A stretch of 64,000 nt of DNA. It comes from CAIVAT01 sp964455285. GTDB lineage: Bacteria > Bacteroidota > Bacteroidia > Bacteroidales > FEN-979. The notes under the pieces are model-generated. The model had not been told where the DNA came from, searched no databases, and was given only the letters and a program-made list of their open reading frames with translations. Where the stretch lies: contig CAYVVG010000010.1 of NCBI GenBank assembly GCA_964455285.1, positions 1 through 64,000 of the forward strand, given 5' to 3'. Made by a program: the position numbers and the translations under genes. This document shows, piece after piece, positions 34,837 to 43,132 of this stretch. The stretch's first letter is position 1. Every line of letters starts with the position of its first letter.

Positions 34837-35823
34837 CTATTTTACAAGGATCCATGCGCCGGCGTACGACATGGATTTGGCAGAAGCCAGCAGGTCCATG
34901 GCTTGAGCCCGGCCGGTGGCGGTGCCGATGGCAACGCGGTACAGACCGGTTTTCGATTGATCGTAAATGATGGCTCCGGCTCCTTTGGCTTGCAGTTCGG
35001 CGACGAGCCGGTCTGCATTTTCCCTGAACCGGAAGGCCCCGACGATCACGGCAAAGCGATCACCGGCCGCGGCCGGAGATGCTTCGCGGGCGACCGGGGG
35101 CAATTCGGCGACCTGTTTCAATGGTTGAACGGCCGGACGAGTGATGGTTACGACCCGGGGCGCCTCTTTCTTCATGACCAGTGATGCGGAGGAAAACCGA
35201 GAAAACACCGAACCGAGGATCCCGGCCTGGCTCTCGGGACCCTCGGGCAGGGTACCCAGTCGGGCGAAAGCGATCATGGCAGCAATCCCGGCCGGAAGGG
35301 CCAGTGCGGCGGCCCACCGAAGGGTCAGCCGGACGGCAGGCATGCGAACGATGCGACCGGTGCCTTCGACCGGTGCCAGGGTCTGAGAGGGAGTCGCGGC
35401 AACCGGTCCTACCGGGGGGGACATAACCGGTACAAGACCAAAGGCATCGGGTAAAAGGTCAGTATCGGGTTCCTGTTCGAAGAAAACAATGTCGCCCGGC
35501 CCGGGTAAAAGCTGACCGATCCCCGACAAACGGACAGAATCGCCCGACAGCAGCGATGCACGGCATTGCTCTGCGAACTCATCCACAAACCGGCACGCAT
35601 CGGCATAGGAAACACCTTCCCTGGCGGCAACAGCATTGGCAAGAAGACCGTCATTCTGCTTCAGATGCACGTTAAAGATCAACTTCTTGGACGGCGGATG
35701 GAAAACATGCCTGAGCGGATCTATCCAGGCCGGCGCCGGATTGCCGATGAATCCGCCAAAACCGGGCACGATCACGCAATCGTGTTGTGCGAGCAGGTCG
35801 GCGATACTTTGTCGGATATCCAT
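34837..35823 (-). CDS. HU-CCDC81-type and SPOR-domain membrane protein
   Basis: The 328-residue protein has two N-terminal HU-like domains (about 1-60 with DCVIVPGFGGFIGN, and about 60-115 with SVRLSGIGQLLPGPGD), a single membrane helix (about 168-190, WAAALALPAGIAAMIAFA) and a C-terminal SPOR domain (about 255-328, FAVIVGAFRFRENADRLVAEL). SPOR domains bind denuded septal peptidoglycan, so it likely links a cytosolic HU-fold head to the division septum. The HU-like part in this family is not proven to bind DNA. It is 7 bp upstream of trmB. Confidence 0.87.
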   Translation of the reverse strand: MDIRQSIADLLAQHDCVIVPGFGGFIGNPAPAWIDPLRHVFHPPSKKLIFNVHLKQNDGLLANAVAAREGVSYADACRFVDEFAEQCRASLLSGDSVRLSGIGQLLPGPGDIVFFEQEPDTDLLPDAFGLVPVMSPPVGPVAATPSQTLAPVEGTGRIVRMPAVRLTLRWAAALALPAGIAAMIAFARLGTLPEGPESQAGILGSVFSRFSSASLVMKKEAPRVVTITRPAVQPLKQVAELPPVAREASPAAAGDRFAVIVGAFRFRENADRLVAELQAKGAGAIIYDQSKTGLYRVAIGTATGRAQAMDLLASAKSMSYAGAWILVK

Positions 35824-35858
35824 GTTGGAAGCGGTTTTCGGTGTGCTAAGATACGGTT

Positions 35859-36620
35859 TTATCGCGATAGGGTTCCGCCGCTGTTAGTAATTTTTAACAA
35901 ATCGGCCGGCGAGTCAATGGCAAAGCTTTCATATTCTGTGATTTGCGTCATTATTCGGTATCCGTGTTCCAACCAGCGAAGCTGTTCCAGCGATTCCGCT
36001 TTTTCGAGCCGGGTGGCAGGCAGTGTCACGATTTCCGCCAGCGTATCTGTCCGGTATCCGTAGATCCCTATATGCCGGTAGTAGGTGGTTTCTCCAGTCC
36101 ATGACTCTCTGGCCATGCCCCTGACGAAAGGAATGACCGATCGGCTGAAAAAGAGCGCATGGCCCGACAGATCCGTCACCACTTTCACCACATTCTCCGG
36201 TTCAAGTTCATCCGGTTTCGCGACGTTTTTGATCAGTGTGGCGATTCGCGTGCCGGGATCGAGAAAGCAATCGGCCACTTGTGCGATCTGGCGTGGATCG
36301 ATGAAGGGCTCGTCGCCCTGGATGTTGATCACGACATCGCATGGTTCACCCCGGGCAGCAAGCAGTTCTGCCGCTTCGCGACATCGTTCGGTACCGCTGT
36401 TGTGATGGCGGCCGGTCATGACCACATTTCCTCCGAAGTCCCTCACATGGTTAAAAATCGCTTCATGATCGGTGGCCACCACCACATGGTGCAGGCGGTC
36501 GCACTCCGACGCCTTTTCGAACACCCTCCGGATCATGGTTTTACCATCGATCACCACGAGCGGTTTACCCGGAAACCGGGTTGAATCATAACGTGCCGGA
36601 ATAATGCCCAGGATTTTCAT
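35859..36620 (-). CDS. kdsB: 3-deoxy-manno-octulosonate cytidylyltransferase
   Basis: The 253-residue enzyme makes CMP-Kdo for LPS inner core. N-terminal motif is GIIPARYDSTRFPGKPL; VVVATDHEAIFNHV, INIQGDEPFIDPRQI and YRHIGIYGYR are family segments. ATG 36620 starts the domain; an upstream ATG at 36626 adds two residues. It shows that the cell makes Kdo-containing LPS. It lies 35 bp upstream of the HU/SPOR gene and 103 bp after the nucleoside kinase. Confidence 0.95.
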   Translation of the reverse strand: MKILGIIPARYDSTRFPGKPLVVIDGKTMIRRVFEKASECDRLHHVVVATDHEAIFNHVRDFGGNVVMTGRHHNSGTERCREAAELLAARGEPCDVVINIQGDEPFIDPRQIAQVADCFLDPGTRIATLIKNVAKPDELEPENVVKVVTDLSGHALFFSRSVIPFVRGMARESWTGETTYYRHIGIYGYRTDTLAEIVTLPATRLEKAESLEQLRWLEHGYRIMTQITEYESFAIDSPADLLKITNSGGTLSR

Positions 36621-36723
36621 GTGCAATGATTCATGTTGTCAGGGAAATGCCCCCGGAAATGTTTTCTGTGATCCGAACGGGCCCAGGCGACCATCTGCGG
36701 GATCCCCGGCCGGGGATATCTTT

Positions 36724-37338
36724 TCAGAACAGTCCGTGCAACTGGGCATTGATGCTGTCGATGACCTGCCCCAGGTGGTCGGGGTTCTCGCTGACCTTCA
36801 GGGTATCGGCGTCGATGATGAGCAGTTTTCCCAGTGTATATCCGGAGATCCAGTCTTCGTACATCTCGTTCAGGTTTTTCAGATAGTCGAGCCGGATCGA
36901 ATTCTCATAGTCACGCCCCCTTTTCTGGATCTGGTTGACCAAGGTGGGAACGCTGGCCCGGAGGTAGATGAGCAGGTCGGGAGGCCGTATGAAGGCGCTC
37001 ATGAGTTCGAACAGGGAGCGGTAATTCTCAAAATCGCGTGTGCTCATGAGGTTCATGGCATGCAGATTGGGCGCAAATATAAAGGCGTCCTCGTAGATGG
37101 TCCGATCCTGGATGACGGTCCGACCCGAATTACGGATGTCGATCACCTGGCGGAACCGGCTGTTGAGGAAGTATATCTGGAGATTGAACGACCAGCGCTG
37201 CATGTCCTCGTAAAAACTGTTGAGGTAGGGATTGGTATCCACATCTTCATAATGGGGATCCCAACCGAAATGTTTGGCCAGCAAGCCGGTCAGCGTAGTT
37301 TTCCCCGAACCGATATTCCCGGCGACGGCAATGTGCAT
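36724..37338 (-). CDS. Deoxynucleoside kinase
   Basis: The 204-residue protein belongs to the dNK/deoxyguanosine-deoxyadenosine kinase family. P-loop VAGNIGSGKTTLT; NLQIYFLNSRF; VIQDRTIYEDAFIFA carries the D-R-T/S motif with the catalytic Glu/Arg region; LIYLRASVPTLVNQIQKRG is the LID-like region. It phosphorylates deoxynucleosides for salvage; base preference is unknown. It starts 34 bp after the GH3 gene, with its own -7 element. Confidence 0.9.
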   Translation of the reverse strand: MHIAVAGNIGSGKTTLTGLLAKHFGWDPHYEDVDTNPYLNSFYEDMQRWSFNLQIYFLNSRFRQVIDIRNSGRTVIQDRTIYEDAFIFAPNLHAMNLMSTRDFENYRSLFELMSAFIRPPDLLIYLRASVPTLVNQIQKRGRDYENSIRLDYLKNLNEMYEDWISGYTLGKLLIIDADTLKVSENPDHLGQVIDSINAQLHGLF

Positions 37339-37354
37339 AGGATTGAATTTGGAT

Positions 37355-37362
37355 CAAAATTA
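37355..37362 (-). promoter_or_regulatory. -7 element (TAATTTTG) for the deoxynucleoside kinase gene
   Basis: CAAAATTA on the plus strand reads TAATTTTG on the minus strand, 16 bases before the ATG at 37338. A TTG (37385-37387) lies 22 bp upstream, slightly beyond normal spacing and inside the 3' end of the GH3 gene. Confidence 0.5.
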
Positions 37363-37372
37363 TAAAAAGGAA

Positions 37373-38893
37373 TCAATCCTGCGCCAATAATTCGAGGATT
37401 TCATCAATATATTTCCGGTCGTTGGATAACCTGGGAACCTTATGTTGTCCGCCCAGTTTTCCCTTCGATTTCAACCAGTTGTAAAAGGTTTTGGCGGGTA
37501 CGGGACGGATCATGGGTTCGTCGAGCATCATGTTGTGATATCGTTTCGCCTCATAATCGGAGTTCAGCGATTTCAGGGCTGTGTCGAGTGTCGCGGTGAA
37601 GAACGAAAGGTCATCGGGCATCCGTGCGAACTCGATGAGCCATTCATGGGCTCCTTTGCCTGAACCCGAAAGGTACACCGGTGCTGCCGTATATTCGGTC
37701 ACCACGGCATGGCTTCTTTCGCAGGCGACTGCCAGTGCTTTCTCAGCGTTGTCGATGATCAGTTCTTCGCCGAAGGCATTGATGAAGTTGCGGGTACGTC
37801 CCGAAATCCGGATGCGAAACGGACGGAGGGAGGTAAAGATTACGGTATCGCCGATCACATATCGCCAAAGACCGGCATTGGTGGTAATGACCATGGCGTA
37901 ATTGGTATTCAGCTGCACTTCTTCGAGACCGCAGGTCACGGGATGATCCCTGTTGAGCTGATCTGTCGGAATGAACTCATAATAGATGCCGTAGTCGAGC
38001 ATGAGGAGCATGTCGTCGGCCTTGCTGCGATCCTGGATGCCGAAGAACCCTTCGGAGGCATTGTAGGTTTCCAGGTAATTCACCCGGGATGAAGGCAGCA
38101 ACTGGCGAAACTGTTCCCGGTAAGGTCCGAAACTGACCCCTCCGTGAATAAAGAGTTCGAAATTGGGCCATACTTCGAGCAGGTTCTGCCGTCCGGTGAT
38201 CTCCAGGATCCGGGTCAGCAGCAGCAGCGTCCAGGAGGGGACCCCGGTGATGTTGGTCACATCGTGCTGCATCGTGGCATGGGCCATCATCTCGATCTTG
38301 CTCTCCCATTCGTCCATGAGTGCGATGGACAGGTTTGGGGTGCGCATAAATTCGATCCAGCCCGGCAGGTTCTGGATGAGAATGGCCGACAGGTCGCCCT
38401 GGATGAAGGATTCGTTGTTCACTTCCATGATCTGGTGTGAACCGCCCATGGCGATGGCTTTGCCGTCGAAAAGTTTGGTTTCGCTGTTCGAATTGAAATA
38501 GATCGAGAGCAGGTCCTTTCCTCCCTTGAAATGGCATTCTTCGAGCGCCTCCTGGCTGACCGGGATGAATTTGCTGCGGTCGCTGGTGGTTCCCGACGAT
38601 TTGGCGAACCACTTGATCTCGGAGGGCCAGAGGATATTCTGCTCCCCCTGCCTCAGCCGCTCGATGTCACCTTTGACCGAATCGTAATCATTGAGCGGTA
38701 CCCGCTCCCTGAACTGGGCAGGGGAGCCGATTGTTTTAAAGTCGTATCTCCTTCCCCATTCGGTATTTTTCGCGGTACTCAGCAGCCTGCGCAACAATTC
38801 CAGTTGCACCTCATCCGGATAGCGCATGAACAACTCGATCTGATGAATTCGCTTCTTCATCAGCCACGATATAACTGAATTGATGAGGGCCAT
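37373..38893 (-). CDS. GH3-family (auxin-responsive promoter-like) acyl-adenylating protein
   Basis: The 506-residue protein matches the GH3 family first known from plants, where members adenylate carboxylic acids and join them to amino acids. Seen here are the ATP/AMP-loop SSGTTSDRSKFIPVS, NYLETYNASEGFFGIQD and RISGRTRNFINAFGEEL with the C-terminal lid. Bacterial GH3 proteins are widespread in Bacteroidota but their substrates are unknown. ATG 38893 is preferred over a TTG at 38920 because a -7 element overlaps the latter. It begins the run GH3-kinase-kdsB-HU/SPOR-trmB-S46. Confidence 0.88.
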   Translation of the reverse strand: MALINSVISWLMKKRIHQIELFMRYPDEVQLELLRRLLSTAKNTEWGRRYDFKTIGSPAQFRERVPLNDYDSVKGDIERLRQGEQNILWPSEIKWFAKSSGTTSDRSKFIPVSQEALEECHFKGGKDLLSIYFNSNSETKLFDGKAIAMGGSHQIMEVNNESFIQGDLSAILIQNLPGWIEFMRTPNLSIALMDEWESKIEMMAHATMQHDVTNITGVPSWTLLLLTRILEITGRQNLLEVWPNFELFIHGGVSFGPYREQFRQLLPSSRVNYLETYNASEGFFGIQDRSKADDMLLMLDYGIYYEFIPTDQLNRDHPVTCGLEEVQLNTNYAMVITTNAGLWRYVIGDTVIFTSLRPFRIRISGRTRNFINAFGEELIIDNAEKALAVACERSHAVVTEYTAAPVYLSGSGKGAHEWLIEFARMPDDLSFFTATLDTALKSLNSDYEAKRYHNMMLDEPMIRPVPAKTFYNWLKSKGKLGGQHKVPRLSNDRKYIDEILELLAQD

Positions 38894-38917
38894 CCGGCGT
38901 GGGTTGGTTAGGGTGAT

Positions 38918-38925
38918 CAAAAATA
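38918..38925 (-). promoter_or_regulatory. -7 element (TATTTTTG) for the GH3 gene
   Basis: CAAAAATA on the plus strand reads TATTTTTG on the minus strand, 24 bases before ATG 38893. No TTG at -33 was seen. It supports the start at 38893. Confidence 0.45.
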
Positions 38926-39018
38926 CAATTAAAAAAAACGCATGTTCCCCGATTCTTCAGAAAAATCAATATTTGTTGAAAAATAGTCGCATCTGTTAAG
39001 TTATTTTTAATATATTAC

Positions 39019-39049
39019 TTTGGAAAAAGACAAGAATGTTGTAACTTTG
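39019..39049 (+). promoter_or_regulatory. Promoter (TTTG-N19-TAACTTTG) for the orphan regulator
   Basis: TTTG at 39019-39022 and TAACTTTG at 39042-39049 are exactly 19 bp apart, a full match to the Bacteroidota sigma-A consensus, in an AT-rich 200-bp intergenic region. The predicted transcript start near 39053-39056 leaves a leader of about 45 bases before ATG 39100. Confidence 0.8.
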
Positions 39050-39099
39050 CACACCATAACATCAAGAAGGCTGTTTCATTAAAATTAAATCATTTATTT

Positions 39100-40071
39100 A
39101 TGGCATCAATCAGTTTGTACATTGTTGAAGACGAGTTGATCATTGCCCACGATCTGAAAGCCAAGCTCACCGAGTTCGGTTACAACGTGCTGGGTATTGA
39201 CACGAAAGGAGAGAGCGCGATCGAGAACATTGCAAATCTTCAGGAGTCGAACGTTGAACCGGATATCGTCATCATGGATGTCGGGCTCGCCGGTCAGATG
39301 GACGGGATAGAAGCAGCTCGGATTCTTACCGAGAATTATAACTGCGGCATCATTTTCCTGACCTCCATGAACAAAAGCGAGATATTCAGCAAATCCTTTT
39401 CCCTGAAGCCCTACGCTTATCTGTTCAAGCCGGTGGATATTGACCAGATCCGCGCCGCGATAGAGGTTGCCAACTACCAGCGCAACCTGGAGATCACCAA
39501 CGAACGGATCATCTCGGAACTGAAAAAAGAGATCGAGCACCGCAAGAAGGTCGAAAAAGAACGGAACCAGCGCCTGCAGGAACGCATCCATGCCGAACAA
39601 AAAGTCAACCAGCTCCTCAAGCAGAAACACCATATGGAGATGGACCTCATCAACCGCGAACTGGCCACCTCGTCCATATTTATCTCCCAGAAGAACAAGA
39701 TCATCGGCCTGATCAAGAAAGATATTAACCGGCTGGTGCGAAACGACAAACCCATCACCAAGACAGAGATTGCCAAAGTGCTGAAAACCATCGACGAGAA
39801 CATCAAGTTCGACAACGACTGGTATCGCATCAAGGCACATTTCGAGAAGATCCATCCGGGTTTCTTCGAGCGGCTGCGTAAAACCTTCCCGCAACTCACC
39901 CCCAATGATCACAAATTGTGCGCATTACTCCGCATGAACCTGAACACCAAGGAGATCTCTCATATCCTGAAGATCACCGCACCCAGCACGGAGATCTCGC
40001 GCATCCGGCTCCGTAAAAAACTGAACCTGCCAAAGGGGATCAACCTCACCCAGTATATCTGCGAGGTATAA
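39100..40071 (+). CDS. Response regulator: receiver, coiled coil, LuxR-like HTH
   Basis: The 323-residue protein has an N-terminal receiver (about 1-125) with E10/D11/E12, phospho-acceptor D60 in IVIMDVGLAG and lysine in YLFKPVD. A charged coiled coil follows (about 135-215, heptads rich in E/K/R/Q). A C-terminal domain ends LTPNDHKLCALLRMNLNTKEISHIL and SRIRLRKKLNLP, resembling the LuxR-like helix-turn-helix that ends many Bacteroidota sensor proteins. No kinase gene is adjacent. It has its own strong promoter and a strong terminator, so it is monocistronic. Targets are unknown; DNA binding is inference. Confidence 0.85.
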   Translation: MASISLYIVEDELIIAHDLKAKLTEFGYNVLGIDTKGESAIENIANLQESNVEPDIVIMDVGLAGQMDGIEAARILTENYNCGIIFLTSMNKSEIFSKSFSLKPYAYLFKPVDIDQIRAAIEVANYQRNLEITNERIISELKKEIEHRKKVEKERNQRLQERIHAEQKVNQLLKQKHHMEMDLINRELATSSIFISQKNKIIGLIKKDINRLVRNDKPITKTEIAKVLKTIDENIKFDNDWYRIKAHFEKIHPGFFERLRKTFPQLTPNDHKLCALLRMNLNTKEISHILKITAPSTEISRIRLRKKLNLPKGINLTQYICEV

Positions 40072-40106
40072 AACAAAAAACGCGGCAATCGCCGCGTTTT
40101 TTGTTT
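40071..40106. terminator. Bidirectional intrinsic terminator
   Basis: A perfect 16-bp stem (AAACAAAAAACGCGGC with its complement) and an AATC loop lie between the regulator stop and the convergent yebC stop. Both arms end in runs of A/T, so it can terminate transcription from either side. Confidence 0.92.
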
Positions 40107-40122
40107 GATCACCCTGAGCGGA

Positions 40123-40863
40123 TCACAGCTTCTCAGCCAGTTCGTCGCTCACTTCCAGGTTATGGAAAACATTCTGTACGTCGTCGTCCTCCTCAATGAT
40201 GTCGATCAGCTTTAATACTTTCCGGCTGGGATCTTCATCAAGGGTTACCGTATTCTTCGGGATGCGTTGAAGTGCGGCGCTCTCCGGCTCAATGTTCAGC
40301 TTTTCGAGTTTTTTCACCATGCTGCCAAAGTCCTCCATGGCAGTGGTAATGGTGAACACATCGTCGTCCAGCGCAATGTCCTCGGCCCCCGCATCGATCA
40401 TCTCCATCTCGAATTCATCCCGGTCAAGAACGCCCCTGGGCACCACAAACACTCCTTTGCGGTCGAAGAGATAGTTCAGCATCCCGTTCTGCCCCAACTC
40501 CCCGCCATGCTTGTTGAAATAGGCACGGATATTTGAAACTGTCCGCTGAAGGTTATCCGTGGTGCATTCAACGAAAATTGCAATTCCGTGAGGTCCTTTG
40601 CCTTCGTACGTCGTTTCGATCAGGGCAGCTGCATCCTTGTCGGATCCCTTGCTGATGGCACGCTGGATATTCTCCTTGGGCATCGAGGCGCCCTTGGCAT
40701 TGGCGATGGCCAGACGCAGCCTCGGGTTCCCGTCGGGATCCGCCCCCCCCTCCTTCACGGCAATCGTGATGTCTTTGATGATCTTCGAAAATATCTTCGA
40801 TCGCTTGGCATCGAGGGCGCCCTTCTTGCGCTTGATGGTGGACCATTTATTGTGACCTGACAT
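40123..40863 (-). CDS. YebC/PmpR-family (TACO1-like) protein
   Basis: The 246-residue protein starts with the family signature MSGHNKWSTIKRKKGALDAKRSKIFSKI (split here: SGHNKWSTIKRKKG, AKRSKIFSKI), then ADPDGNPRLRLAIANAKG and MPKENIQRAI. YebC proteins were named transcriptional regulators, but recent work ties them to relief of ribosome stalling at proline stretches. Length is normal. It converges on the orphan regulator across a shared terminator. Confidence 0.94.
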   Translation of the reverse strand: MSGHNKWSTIKRKKGALDAKRSKIFSKIIKDITIAVKEGGADPDGNPRLRLAIANAKGASMPKENIQRAISKGSDKDAAALIETTYEGKGPHGIAIFVECTTDNLQRTVSNIRAYFNKHGGELGQNGMLNYLFDRKGVFVVPRGVLDRDEFEMEMIDAGAEDIALDDDVFTITTAMEDFGSMVKKLEKLNIEPESAALQRIPKNTVTLDEDPSRKVLKLIDIIEEDDDVQNVFHNLEVSDELAEKL

Positions 40864-40928
40864 AGTGCTGTGTTTATGGATTCACAATGTAAAAATAATA
40901 AAAAAAGGGTCGGTATGAAAACGATTGG

Positions 40929-40936
40929 TAATTTTG
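40929..40936 (+). promoter_or_regulatory. -7 element (TAATTTTG) for the Ig-like lipoprotein gene
   Basis: TAATTTTG matches the -7 consensus. It argues that translation starts downstream of it, at TTG 40970, rather than at the upstream in-frame TTG 40925. Confidence 0.45.
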
Positions 40937-40969
40937 AAGGCGCAAACTTACGAAAATCCCCGACTCCCG

Positions 40970-42760
40970 TTGCCACACCCGACAACATTCTTCCGTCTCT
41001 TTCTTGCTATGGTCCTGCTTTACGGGGCGGGGTGCGCCAATCAGGTAACACCCGAAGGAGGGCCCCGCGATACCGACCCGCCCAGGGTGCTGAACAGCAT
41101 ACCGCCCAACCTCTCTCCCCGTATTACGGAAACCTCCTTCCGTATCGATTTCGACGAGTTCGTCGACCTGAAGAACCCGATGAACGAGATCTTCATCTCT
41201 CCTCCACTGAAAAAGCCGATGGAAACGAGGCTCAGGGGCAAATCGCTGATCATCCGGCTCCTTGATACACTTGCCGCCAACACCACCTATTCGATCTCTT
41301 TCGGCAACGCGCTCACCGACCTCACCGAAGGCAATATCCTCACCGGGTTCCGGTACGTGTTTTCCACCGGCGACCGGATCGATTCGCTCTCGCTGCGGGG
41401 CAACGTGGCCGGAGCTTTCGACCGCCAACCGCAAAAGGATGTGATCGTGGCGCTTTATCTCGACCATTACGACACCATCCCGTTCGACTCCCTGCCGTTG
41501 CGGGTTCCTCCCTTTTATATCACGAAAACCGACCCGCAGGGAAATTTCACCTTCAGCAATCTCCGGCAGGGGCCATTCAAACTGTTCGCCCTGAACGACC
41601 AAAACGGCGACCTGATCTTCAACCAGCCGACGGAAAAGATCGCCTTTAGCGACAGCCTGGCCCTCCCCTATTACATGACCGCCCCCTCACCCTGCCGTCC
41701 GGCCGATTCGTTGATTGCCGACAGCACGGCTAAACCGAATACACCCGCCCTCCACCCCGATTCGATCCGGCAGGCCGATTCTGCCCGGCGGGCCGACTCA
41801 ATCCGGATCAGTCTGCTGCGATACCCCTCATATTCCCTGTCACTCTTCGAACAACATGATTCGGTACAACGGATCGTAAAATCTTCTTTCCCCGCCCGGG
41901 GTATGGCTTTGATGGTGTTCCGGTATCCTGTAAGGGAACTGAAAATCACTCCCCTGAACTTTGATTCTGCGGTTCCCTGGTGCCGCATGGAATATACCCG
42001 GAAAGCCGACTCCGTCAGGCTGTGGATCACCCGGCCCGGGACCGATTCGCTCATTGCCCGGGTGACGGCCGGATCGCTGGTGCCCGACACTGTCAGGCTC
42101 GGACTGGCATTCGGCGATATCTCCAGGAAGCCCAAGAAAAGTGACACCCCCGATCGCCTGACAGCCAACCTGCTTACCGGCACAGCCGGATTGAACCAGT
42201 TCCTTCATCCGCTCATGATCGATTTCTCTTCCCCTCTGGAAAGGTGGGACTTCAGCCAGGTACTGCTGATCGACGAGAATGATACGATCCGTCCCTCCGT
42301 TTCTTTTGCCGACAGCCTGAAAAAGCGCATCATCGTCGGTCATCCATGGGAGGAATTCCACTCCTGTCGCATTTTTTTTCCCGATTCGATTTTCTTCGGC
42401 ATCAACGGACTGGCAAACGATACGGCCCGACTTGACTTCAAGACAAGAGGGGAACGCGACTTCGGCAACCTGACCGTGATGGTGAATGGCGGCAACCACC
42501 CCGGGCAGCTTGTTCTTCAACTGATGAACGAAAAAGAGTCGGTGATCTATGGCGAAAGGATCGTGGAAGGCTCCCAAAAGGTCACCTTTCCCTGGTTGTT
42601 GCCCGGGAGGTATAAACTGAAAGAGATCCGCGACCGCAACCGGAACGGACGATGGGATACCGGGGATTACTCACGGAAAATCCAGCCTGAAGAGGTCAGG
42701 TATTTTCCTAAAGCATTGGAGATAAGGGGTAACTGGGACGTGGAAGAGTCCTGGGACTAA
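40970..42760 (+). CDS. Ig-like (Big_5) domain lipoprotein
   Basis: The 596-residue protein has a signal peptide ending in the lipobox LLYGAGC, so it is likely a lipid-anchored periplasmic or outer-membrane protein. Immediately after the Cys comes ANQVTPEGGPRDTDPPRVL, a Bacteroidota signature leading into a bacterial Ig-like domain (about 30-135). A D/S/A-rich low-complexity stretch (about 245-280, many A-D-S repeats) and beta-rich segments follow. ATG 41009 would leave only eight residues before the Cys, too short for export, so TTG 40970 is chosen. Function unknown. Its stop overlaps the arsR stop by 4 bp in convergent orientation. Confidence 0.8.
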   Translation: MPHPTTFFRLFLAMVLLYGAGCANQVTPEGGPRDTDPPRVLNSIPPNLSPRITETSFRIDFDEFVDLKNPMNEIFISPPLKKPMETRLRGKSLIIRLLDTLAANTTYSISFGNALTDLTEGNILTGFRYVFSTGDRIDSLSLRGNVAGAFDRQPQKDVIVALYLDHYDTIPFDSLPLRVPPFYITKTDPQGNFTFSNLRQGPFKLFALNDQNGDLIFNQPTEKIAFSDSLALPYYMTAPSPCRPADSLIADSTAKPNTPALHPDSIRQADSARRADSIRISLLRYPSYSLSLFEQHDSVQRIVKSSFPARGMALMVFRYPVRELKITPLNFDSAVPWCRMEYTRKADSVRLWITRPGTDSLIARVTAGSLVPDTVRLGLAFGDISRKPKKSDTPDRLTANLLTGTAGLNQFLHPLMIDFSSPLERWDFSQVLLIDENDTIRPSVSFADSLKKRIIVGHPWEEFHSCRIFFPDSIFFGINGLANDTARLDFKTRGERDFGNLTVMVNGGNHPGQLVLQLMNEKESVIYGERIVEGSQKVTFPWLLPGRYKLKEIRDRNRNGRWDTGDYSRKIQPEEVRYFPKALEIRGNWDVEESWD

Positions 42761-43059
42761 TGCGACACACACTGGTTGATGCAATCGATCACATTCGCCA
42801 GGACTTGGGTCCGCAGGGAATAATGGATCATCTTGCCGTTTCGTTTTGACTCAAGCAATCCTTTGTTTTTCAATATATTGAGATGATGGGAGGCAGAAGC
42901 CTGCTCGATGTTGAGGTATTCGTATATCTCCGTGACCGTCAGTTTTGGATTACTGGTGAGCAGTTCAATGATGGCAATACGCATGGGGTGCGCCATGGCA
43001 CGGAGTTTACTGGCAGCCTGTTCCAATTTCTGGAGGTCGAGTGTCGATTTTTTAGTCAT
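42757..43059 (-). CDS. ArsR/SmtB-family transcriptional regulator
   Basis: The 100-residue winged-helix protein has LRAMAHPMRIAIIELL (helix 1-2), ASASHHLNILKNKGLLES (recognition helix) and a wing RNGKMIHYSLR. The typical ELCVCD metal site is not present. Cys/His are at the C-terminal INQCVSH only, so metal sensing is uncertain and redox or other ligand sensing is possible. Its target is unknown; a -7 element lies upstream at 43088-43095 in AT-rich DNA. Confidence 0.88.
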   Translation of the reverse strand: MTKKSTLDLQKLEQAASKLRAMAHPMRIAIIELLTSNPKLTVTEIYEYLNIEQASASHHLNILKNKGLLESKRNGKMIHYSLRTQVLANVIDCINQCVSH

Positions 43060-43087
43060 TGTGTTTAGCCTTACTAGTTTCTGGCAG

Positions 43088-43095
43088 CAAAATTA
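43088..43095 (-). promoter_or_regulatory. -7 element (TAATTTTG) for the ArsR-family gene
   Basis: CAAAATTA on the plus strand reads TAATTTTG on the minus strand, 28 bases before the ATG at 43059. It lies in the AT-rich gap 43060-43132; a TTG 15 bp upstream is too close for the standard spacing. Confidence 0.5.
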
Positions 43096-43132
43096 TAAAA
43101 TATATCCTTTCAATATATATAAATATATTATT

